DNA of 38,213 nt from Deltaproteobacteria bacterium (GTDB lineage Bacteria; Myxococcota_A; UBA9042; DTJE01), in assembly GCA_016784945.1 (NCBI GenBank), contig JADHTP010000003.1, forward strand, positions 1-38,213, read 5' to 3'. The notes beneath the pieces are model-generated. The model had not been told where the DNA came from and ran no database searches. It worked only from the letters and a program-made list of their open reading frames with translations. Positions 33,077 to 38,213 of this stretch are shown piece by piece. Numbering within the stretch: the stretch's first letter is position 1; each line of letters begins with the position of its first letter. The translations under genes were made by a program, and so were the position numbers.

Positions 33077-34455
33077 TTGCCCACCACCTGAATGTCGTCC
33101 AGGTACACGCCTTCATAAGTGTTGGCGAATCCGTTGACCGTGTCGAACACGAAGGCGACGGCCACGGTGTCTCCCGTATAGAACGCGAGGGACACGTTCA
33201 CCGGAACAAAGGCCCCCGCCGTGTTGGCGAACTGGGGGTACTGGGCCGACGACCACACCGTTGATTCCTGCCCGTCGAGGATCACCACCACGGACAGGAC
33301 GTCCGATGAGGCCACCAGTTCCGTTTCCTTCCACAGCTGGAACCGGAGTTCGGGCTCCAGGGTCTTGGTCAGGTCCAGTTCCGCGAAAACCGCCTTGCCG
33401 CCTACGGGCGTCTGGACGTCCACGTCGTAGGTGTGGGCCGCGGGGTCGCCGAAGTACAGGCTGGACGGTGGGCTGGCCGCGCGATGGGAGTCCACCACCC
33501 AGCCGGGCCCGGCACCGTAAAGCGCAGAAACGGTGAAGCCGCCCAGGCTGCCGTCGTCGAAATCCACGGTCAGCACCGAAGTGGTGCAGCACTCGGGCGA
33601 GGAAACGAGGGTGATCACGCACTCCCCCTTGTCACTGCCCACGGGGATCACGCAGGTGCCCACCTTGCAGGGATCGGTCACCTGGCAGTCCGGGTCGCCG
33701 GTGCAGCACGCCCCCACGGCCGCGTGTTCACAGTACAGGCTCACGCACACGTCCGACGTGCAGGCGTTCCCGTCGTCACATTCCTGGTCATCGGCGCAGC
33801 ACCCCGGGACCTCGGTGTACTCGCAGGCCCCCTTGTCGTTGCAGGTGCCGTCCTTTGTGCAGGGGTCGTCGTCCACGCAGTCTTCGTCGATCTGGCAGCA
33901 ACCGGTGTTGACCCACATACACTTCCCGTCCTGGCAGAAATCGTCGGTGCAGGGATTGGAGTCGTGGCAGTCCAGGTCCTTGCCGCAGCAGTCGCCGCCC
34001 ACCAGGACCGTGTAGGTGCACTTGTTGTTGAAGCAGTCGTCCAGGGTGCAGTCATTGCCGTCGTCGCACTGGGACGCCTTGGTGCAGCATGCCGGGTCCG
34101 GGACATCGTACTGGCATGCGTAGGAGTAGCATGTGTCCGTGGTGCAGGGGTTCTTGTCGTCACAGTCGGCGGGTTCGAGGCAGCACAGTGGTTTGTGCTC
34201 GTACACGCAATTGCCGCCTACGCAGACATCGTCGGTGCACAGGTTGTTGTCGTCGCAGTTCCGCAGGGTGAACTCGCATTTTCCGCCGACGCATGACGGA
34301 ATGGTGCAGGGATCGCCGTCGTCGCACTGTGACATGGACAGGCACTCGGGCGGTGGCCCGGGATCCGGCGTGGTGTTGATTTCGTCGCCACCTCCGCACC
34401 CGACCCAGATCAGGACCAGGGACAGGACGGCACACTTCCCTGTCGATGCGATCAT
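33067..34455 (-). CDS. Lipoprotein with eight Dicty_CTDC-type Cys repeats
   Basis: About 462 residues. Start at 34455 with GGTGGAAA upstream; the leader ends VLIWVGC, a fair lipobox, then a Pro-rich linker. Eight repeats of about 30-35 residues follow, each near CDDGNxCTxDxCxxGxC (examples CDDGDPCTIPSC, CDDNNLCTDDVC, CDDGNACTSDVC), up to about residue 290. Such repeats are found in myxobacterial and Dictyostelium secreted proteins and are disulphide-bonded. The C-terminal ~170 residues form a lectin-like beta domain (TVDFDDGSLGGFTVSALYG, YEGVYLDDIQVVG). It is likely a surface or matrix protein. Repeats vary only in linkers, so copy number may change by recombination. Confidence 0.75.
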   Translation of the reverse strand: MIASTGKCAVLSLVLIWVGCGGGDEINTTPDPGPPPECLSMSQCDDGDPCTIPSCVGGKCEFTLRNCDDNNLCTDDVCVGGNCVYEHKPLCCLEPADCDDKNPCTTDTCYSYACQYDVPDPACCTKASQCDDGNDCTLDDCFNNKCTYTVLVGGDCCGKDLDCHDSNPCTDDFCQDGKCMWVNTGCCQIDEDCVDDDPCTKDGTCNDKGACEYTEVPGCCADDQECDDGNACTSDVCVSLYCEHAAVGACCTGDPDCQVTDPCKVGTCVIPVGSDKGECVITLVSSPECCTTSVLTVDFDDGSLGGFTVSALYGAGPGWVVDSHRAASPPSSLYFGDPAAHTYDVDVQTPVGGKAVFAELDLTKTLEPELRFQLWKETELVASSDVLSVVVILDGQESTVWSSAQYPQFANTAGAFVPVNVSLAFYTGDTVAVAFVFDTVNGFANTYEGVYLDDIQVVGKCQ

Positions 34456-34515
34456 GCTTTTCCACCTGATGGACCAGTTCGAATGATAGCAGTTCATTTC
34501 TCGATGAGCGACCAA

Positions 34516-34529
34516 ACGATCGACGATCA
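34516..34529. repeat. Heptamer repeat, ACGATCR x2
   Basis: ACGATCG-ACGATCA followed by TCG, in the divergent gap between the Cys-repeat lipoprotein and the his locus. Short, and supported by identity with the units at 3076 and 11267. Confidence 0.45.
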
Positions 34530-34556
34530 TCGTGGCCAGCGCCTTCCGCCCTTCTG

Positions 34557-34586
34557 GTGACACCATCGGGCAATTGGGAATATCAT
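34557..34586 (+). promoter_or_regulatory. Candidate sigma-70 type promoter of the his locus
   Basis: GTGACA (34557-34562, 5 of 6 to TTGACA) and TATCAT (34581-34586, 5 of 6 to TATAAT) are 18 bp apart. Transcription would begin near 34593, leaving a leader of about 38 bases before the ATG at 34631. This is the best promoter match in the window. The leader is too short for an attenuator with a His-rich leader peptide, and none was seen. Confidence 0.5.
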
Positions 34587-34630
34587 TGTCCGGTTCGGGC
34601 GAACTGGGCCCGAGTACAGCAGGTATGCCA

Positions 34631-35179
34631 ATGGATTTGTCCTTACGGCTCGCGATTCCCAAGGGACGGCTCGAAGGCGCCGTCCTCGAATTGCTGGATG
34701 ACATCGGCCTCGACCCGGGCCGGAACGCCCGTTCCTATCGCCCCTCGGTGACGGCGCCCGATATTGCCGTCAAGATGTTCAAGCCCCAGAACATCCCGGA
34801 TCTGGTGGGCCTGGGATCGGCCGATGCGGGATTCACCGGTGGGGACTGGGTGGCCGAATCGGGCGCAGACGTGACCGGCGGCCGGGTGGTCAAGGGGACG
34901 CAGTTCGTGGGCCTGCGCGACGCGGGCAATCCCGTGGACCTGGCGGCCCGCTATTACCGGGAGGGCGCCGACGAGATCTTCTTCCTGGACATCACCGCCA
35001 GCGTGGATGGTCGGGATATCACCCTGGACGTGCTGCGGTCCGGGGCCGAGAAGGTGTCCGTGAATACGGCGGCCGTCAAGGACCCGTCCCTGGCGGCCTC
35101 CATTTTCCATTTCGGCGAGTACACCGTGGGGGACGTGAAAGAGTACCTGATCAGTGGCGGTGTGCCGGTGAGACTGTAA
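34631..35179 (+). pseudogene. hisG-hisF chimera with in-frame internal deletions
   Basis: 182 residues from the ATG at 34631 (AGCAGGT upstream). Residues 1-81 are the start of HisG, ATP phosphoribosyltransferase (LRLAIPKGRLEGAVLELL, ADAGFTGGDWVAESGAD). From residue 80 it becomes HisF, imidazole glycerol phosphate synthase cyclase: DVTGGRVVKGTQFVGLRDAGN, then DEIFFLDITASVDGRDITLDVLR to 136. HisF residues for the central barrel are missing: it jumps to SGAEKVSVNTAAVKDPSL (137-154) and then to the HisF end AASIFHFGEYTVGDVKEYL. The first HisF catalytic Asp is kept, the second is lost; the HisG PRPP loop is lost. Neither enzyme can be functional as written, yet the frame is open throughout. Confidence 0.8.
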
Positions 35180-35194
35180 GGCAGGAGAGTATTC

Positions 35195-36418
35195 ATGCTG
35201 GTTCCGAGCATCGACTTGATGGACGGCAAGGCGGTCCAGCTCAAACACGGAAAGGAGAAGGTCCTGGAAAGAACCGATGTGCTGGAACTGGCCGAGCGGT
35301 TCGGGCGCGTGGGCGAAATCGCCGTGGTGGACCTGGACGCCGCCATGGAGAAGGGTGACAACGAGGAACTGATCCGGAAGATCGTCCGCGTGGCGGCCTG
35401 CCGGGTGGGCGGCGGAATCCGGACGGAAGACCACGCACGACGCCTGCTCCGGGCCGGGGCACACCGAGTGATCATCGGGACGGCGGCGTCCCGGGAGTTC
35501 CTGTCCCGCCTGCCCCGCCACCGGGTCATCGTGGCCCTGGATTCCATCAAGGGCGACGTGGTCACGGAAGGCTGGACCCGGTCCACGGGCAAGACACCCG
35601 TGGAACAGATGCAGATCCTCGCTCCCCATTGCAACGGGTTCCTGTGCACCTTCGTGGAAACAGAGGGGACCATGGAAGGAATCCCCATGGAACGGGTGAA
35701 AGAACTGGCCTCCGCCACCAAGCTGCCCCTCACCGTGGCCGGGGGCGTGAAGGGTCTGGACGAAGTGGTGGCCATCGACAAGGAGGGCGTGGACGTTCAG
35801 GTGGGCATGGCAATCTACACGGGCGCCATGGACGTGTCCGACGCCTTCGTGTCCTGCGTGGACTTTTCCAAGGGGCTGGTCCCCACGGTGGTCCAGGACG
35901 GGAACGGTCAGGTCCTGATACTGGCCTATTCCAGCCCCGAGTCCCTCAAGCAGGCCATTGAAACGGGCCGTGGCACCTATTACTCCCGGTCCAGGGAATC
36001 CCTGTGGGTCAAGGGCGAAACGTCGGGCAATACCCAGGGCCTGGTCCGGGTCATGGCCGACTGCGACCGGGACGCTCTCCTGTTCGTGGTGGATCAGAAG
36101 GGGATGGCCTGCCACCGGGGCACCTATTCGTGCTTTGACGGGGGTGAAAAGCAGTTCAACCTCGGGACTCTCTTCGACGTGATCATGGAGCGACGGCAGA
36201 GTCCCCGGCCCGGTTCCTACACGTCCTTCCTGTTCGAGAAAGATGACCGCATCCCCCGCAAGCTCAACGAAGAGGTGTACGAACTGCTGACGGCCCAGAG
36301 CCACGACGACGTGGTCTGGGAGGCGGCGGACGTGCTGTACTTCATGCTGACCTACGCGGCGAAACGCGGGGTTGCCCTGGAAGAAATCGTGGTGGAGCTG
36401 CGGGGCAGGGAACGATGA
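35195..36418 (+). CDS. HisA-HisI-HisE triple fusion (histidine synthesis steps 2-4)
   Basis: 407 residues; AGGAGAG lies six bases before the ATG. Residues 1-~222 are HisA, the ProFAR isomerase: PSIDLMDGKAVQL with the catalytic Asp, ACRVGGGIRTEDH, VIVALDSIKGD with the second Asp, PLTVAGGVKGLDE. Residues ~223-325 are HisI, PR-AMP cyclohydrolase: GLVPTVVQDGNGQVLILAY, SRSRESLWVKGETSG, the metal site ADCDRDALL with Cys 290, and ACHRGTYSCF with Cys 306 and 313. Residues ~326-407 are HisE, PR-ATP pyrophosphatase: PGSYTSFLFEKD, KLNEEVYELL, EAADVLYFMLTY. All three look complete. The fusion would carry out steps 2, 3 and 4 in one chain. ATGA overlap with hisD. Confidence 0.88.
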   Translation: MLVPSIDLMDGKAVQLKHGKEKVLERTDVLELAERFGRVGEIAVVDLDAAMEKGDNEELIRKIVRVAACRVGGGIRTEDHARRLLRAGAHRVIIGTAASREFLSRLPRHRVIVALDSIKGDVVTEGWTRSTGKTPVEQMQILAPHCNGFLCTFVETEGTMEGIPMERVKELASATKLPLTVAGGVKGLDEVVAIDKEGVDVQVGMAIYTGAMDVSDAFVSCVDFSKGLVPTVVQDGNGQVLILAYSSPESLKQAIETGRGTYYSRSRESLWVKGETSGNTQGLVRVMADCDRDALLFVVDQKGMACHRGTYSCFDGGEKQFNLGTLFDVIMERRQSPRPGSYTSFLFEKDDRIPRKLNEEVYELLTAQSHDDVVWEAADVLYFMLTYAAKRGVALEEIVVELRGRER

Positions 36419-36645
36419 AGCGCGTGCACTACAGCGAACTGAACGCCGGGTTGCTGGCCCCCGCGAAGCCCGACCCGGACGTGTCAAAGGCCGTGATGGC
36501 CATTTTCGACACCGTGGAATCCGAAGGGGACGACGCGGTCCGGCGATACGCCGGGAGTCTGGACGGCCCGGGCCGAGGGTCTTTTCGGCTACGAAGCCGC
36601 GGCCAGGCGTCGCCAGTAGTCCGGCAGGAGAATCCAGAAAACTGA
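36415..36645 (+). pseudogene. Truncated hisD (histidinol dehydrogenase) start
   Basis: The first 51 residues (MKRVHYSELNAGLLAP, VSKAVMAIFDTVESEGDDAVRRYAGSLDG) match the N-terminal helix region of histidinol dehydrogenase, whose usual length is about 430. After about 36568 the frame reads 25 unrelated residues to a chance stop. No NAD- or zinc-binding part exists. The start overlaps the HisA-I-E stop by four bases, so it was a coupled gene. Sequence after the break is followed, ten bases on, by the end of the opposite-strand Cys-rich gene. Confidence 0.75.
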
Positions 36646-36655
36646 GGGTTGGCGT

Positions 36656-37594
36656 CTAACGACGGCCGTACCTGGTGCGCAACACCAGGGCCGCCACGAC
36701 CCAGGTGAGGAACAGCCACGGTAGGCCGCTCATGGGGCGGGGACCGGCGGTGCATCCGATGTCGCCACCGTCACCGGCTGCCGCCTTTTCTTCGGGGGCG
36801 GGGGACGTGGGGTCCTGGGGGCTCCCTGTGCCGTCGTTCTGGGAACCGCCCAGGCTGGCAAAGGCACTGTCCGGCGAGGATTCGGACCCCTGGTAGCCCG
36901 CACCGGACCAGCCGCCGGGAAGGCAGGCCTTATCGCCCGGGTCGTCGCATTCACAGGGCGGGCAGTCGCATTCTGGGACCTCGGGACAGTCGTCGTCGGC
37001 GGGACAGACCATCCCCGTGCACACGCACGGGGCGCATCCGCAGGGGACGGGGATCGCCTCGCACTCCCATCCGTCCGGGCAGTCGGACACGTCTTCACAG
37101 GCCTGCTGGGCGGGCATGCACCAGGCACCATCCACTTCGCACTGCTCCTGGAAGTCGTCTGGATTGCAGTCACATTCGATGACTTCAGGGCAATCGCAGG
37201 GCGGGCACTCGACGTCCGGTGGGCAGGTGGGACAGGCGCAGGCCGAGCAGGCGCATCCCGACCCCTGGCAGGATTCTACTTCCACGCATTCGAACCCGGC
37301 CTCACAGTCGTCGTCCTTGGTGCATTCCACCGGGTCGTACCGGCACATCTTTACCGTCTTGGTTTCACAGGGTTCGGGTTCGGGACAGGGGTCGCACTGG
37401 CACGGCGGGCACTCTCCTTCCGGGGGACAGAGGCAGGGGCAGGGCGGGCAGTCCGGCGCCGTGGCGCAGGGCAAGGTGACCTCTTCACACTGGAATCCGT
37501 AGGGGCAGTCCGCGTCAACGGTGCAATCGTCATCGGCCATGGCCGTCATCGGCACCGCCATCAGCAGGGCCGTCATGAACACCCGGATCTTCAT
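36656..37594 (-). CDS. Cys-rich surface protein with MYXO-CTERM-like tail
   Basis: 312 residues. A signal peptide (KIRVFMTALLMAVPMTAMA) is followed by about 200 residues with very dense Cys and Pro (CPPCPCLCPPEGECPPCQC, CSACACPTCPPDVECPPCDC), likely disulphide- or metal-bonded. A flexible Ser/Gly/Pro stretch (SSPDSAFASLGG, TSPAPEEKAAAGDGG) comes next, then the tail DIGCTAGPRP, a hydrophobic helix LPWLFLTWVVAALVL and terminal RTRYGRR. A Gly-Cys before a helix and basic end is the MYXO-CTERM sorting pattern, processed by myxosortase. The Cys-Pro repeat blocks are internally similar. The protein is likely cell-surface or outer-membrane linked. Confidence 0.7.
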   Translation of the reverse strand: MKIRVFMTALLMAVPMTAMADDDCTVDADCPYGFQCEEVTLPCATAPDCPPCPCLCPPEGECPPCQCDPCPEPEPCETKTVKMCRYDPVECTKDDDCEAGFECVEVESCQGSGCACSACACPTCPPDVECPPCDCPEVIECDCNPDDFQEQCEVDGAWCMPAQQACEDVSDCPDGWECEAIPVPCGCAPCVCTGMVCPADDDCPEVPECDCPPCECDDPGDKACLPGGWSGAGYQGSESSPDSAFASLGGSQNDGTGSPQDPTSPAPEEKAAAGDGGDIGCTAGPRPMSGLPWLFLTWVVAALVLRTRYGRR

Positions 37595-37606
37595 AGGACA
37601 CCTCCC

Positions 37607-38164
37607 TTATTCCAGGTCCGCCGTCAGCATGGCTTCCACCGCAATACTAACGAATTCTTCCTGGGTCAGCCCCAGACCCTCGAACTGGCCGATCCGCTCA
37701 CGGCTGATCTTGGCGGCGAATCGCCTTTCCTTGATGCGTTTCCGCACGGATTTTGGTTTCACGTCCGCCAGCTTCTTCGATGGCAGGATCAGGGCGGTCG
37801 CGAACACCAGTCCCGAGATGGATTCGCCGGCGGTCAACGCGAATTCTAGGGGGGTCTTGCAGGGGATGCCCAGTTCGTCGCCGTTGTGGGACAGGATGGC
37901 GTCCAGGCCTTCTTTGGGGTAGTCCAGGTCGTTGAGGATCGCCACGGTCCGGAGTCCGTGGAGTTTCGGATCACCGTCCACCAGTTCCAGGTCCAGGTCA
38001 TGGAGCAGGCCGGTGATCCCCCACAACTCTTCGTCGTGTTCCAGTCGGTGTGCCAATCCCCGCAGGATGGCCTCGGAGGCCAGGCAGTGCTTGCGCGTGT
38101 AATCGACCTTCAGGTACCTGTTCAGGAGCGTAACGGCTTCGTCGCGCGTGGGCAGTCTGGACAT
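37607..38164 (-). CDS. HD-domain phosphohydrolase-like protein
   Basis: 185 residues; GAGGAGG lies five bases before the ATG. The HD-superfamily pattern is present: a first His in RKHCLASEAILRGLAHRL (around residue 26), then GLLHDLDLELVDGD with the His-Asp pair (around 55), HGLRTVAIL (around 69) and ILSHNGDELG (around 92). The last part, KSVRKRIKERRFAAKISRERI, is basic. Such small HD proteins hydrolyse phosphate esters of nucleotides or act in signalling; the substrate is not evident. It is 12 bp upstream of the MYXO-CTERM-like gene in the same direction. The remaining ~49 bases to the window end hold no further gene start that I can support. Confidence 0.75.
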   Translation of the reverse strand: MSRLPTRDEAVTLLNRYLKVDYTRKHCLASEAILRGLAHRLEHDEELWGITGLLHDLDLELVDGDPKLHGLRTVAILNDLDYPKEGLDAILSHNGDELGIPCKTPLEFALTAGESISGLVFATALILPSKKLADVKPKSVRKRIKERRFAAKISRERIGQFEGLGLTQEEFVSIAVEAMLTADLE

Positions 38165-38213
38165 GGCGGCCTCCTCGTGCGGTCAAGTCTATCACAGCGA
38201 TCCCGGGGGGCGC

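Noticed and set aside
32613..33116. Upstream extension of thiD
   Set aside because: The 168 extra codons are Arg/Pro/Gly-rich antisense-type noise over a real membrane-protein gene; MKPVVLVVAGFDPSGGAG is the family N-terminus.
34631..34873. The HisG part as a genuine short-form HisG
   Set aside because: Short HisG proteins still have about 200 residues with the PRPP loop and need HisZ; only 81 residues are present and no hisZ is seen.
36589..36660. Minus-strand reading ending RRQPSVFWILLPDYWRRLAAAS, a possible C-terminal vestige after the hisD break
   Set aside because: It looks protein-like but has only about 24 codons, no recognisable family and overlaps the stop of the Cys-rich gene in another frame; too little to call.

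Overview
The window is GC-rich, tightly packed bacterial DNA. It most resembles an uncultivated Myxococcota or deltaproteobacteria sensu lato. The signs are: many lipoproteins whose acylated Cys is followed by Asp-rich linkers; a Cys-rich surface protein ending in a MYXO-CTERM-like Gly-Cys plus transmembrane tail; a secreted protein made of Dicty_CTDC-type CDDGNxCTxDxC repeats; and a MopE-type DxDGDG...DCDD...NGVDEDCDG motif inside a membrane sulfatase. No rRNA, tRNA, CRISPR array, phage gene or transposase was seen. The lineage is inferred from protein style only.

Layout. 2-3060: a GcvH-like fragment without its lipoyl lysine, a divergent protein kinase, and a CapK/PaaK-type adenylate-forming enzyme. 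3161-9750: an outer-membrane barrel, an NhaC antiporter, an ErE/ChaN-like lipoprotein, an MGAT-like acyltransferase, a lipoprotein, and a YhhN gene cut to half length. 9764-13334: a C1 peptidase, a 600-bp intergenic region holding heptamer repeats, a small inverted-repeat element and a broken rmlB (dTDP-glucose 4,6-dehydratase) fragment, then a secreted lipocalin-like protein and the truncated start of an MMPL exporter gene. 13430-19632: a compact four-gene plus-strand operon (metal-site-poor amidohydrolase, HHxxxD condensation-type acyltransferase, alpha/beta-hydrolase lipoprotein, MMPL/RND exporter) behind a candidate promoter and a 16-bp palindrome. 19622-28377: a minus-strand operon led by a 2054-residue alpha-2-macroglobulin lipoprotein, then a Cys-rich fragment, an unknown lipoprotein and a TVP38/VTT membrane protein. 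28656-34455: a Cys-rich lipoprotein, the MopE-sulfatase, and a minus-strand operon of Cys-repeat lipoprotein, small membrane protein and thiD. 34631-36645: an eroded histidine operon: a hisG-hisF chimera with in-frame deletions, an intact-looking HisA-HisI-HisE triple fusion, and a 51-residue hisD stub. 36656-38164: the MYXO-CTERM-like Cys-rich protein and an HD-domain protein.

The three points most worth attention are these. (1) The 13430-19632 operon pairs a PapA-like acyltransferase with an MMPL exporter and a surface hydrolase, an arrangement analogous to mycobacterial surface-lipid assembly. (2) The histidine locus carries a three-enzyme fusion next to genes shortened at what look like microhomology junctions. 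(3) A dispersed family of period-7 tandem repeats occupies at least six intergenic gaps and no confirmed coding interior. Several genes (rmlB, yhhN, MMPL, hisG, hisF, hisD and a Cys-rich gene) are truncated without any insertion sequence nearby, which points to deletion-driven erosion or to assembly collapse. Long reads would separate the two.
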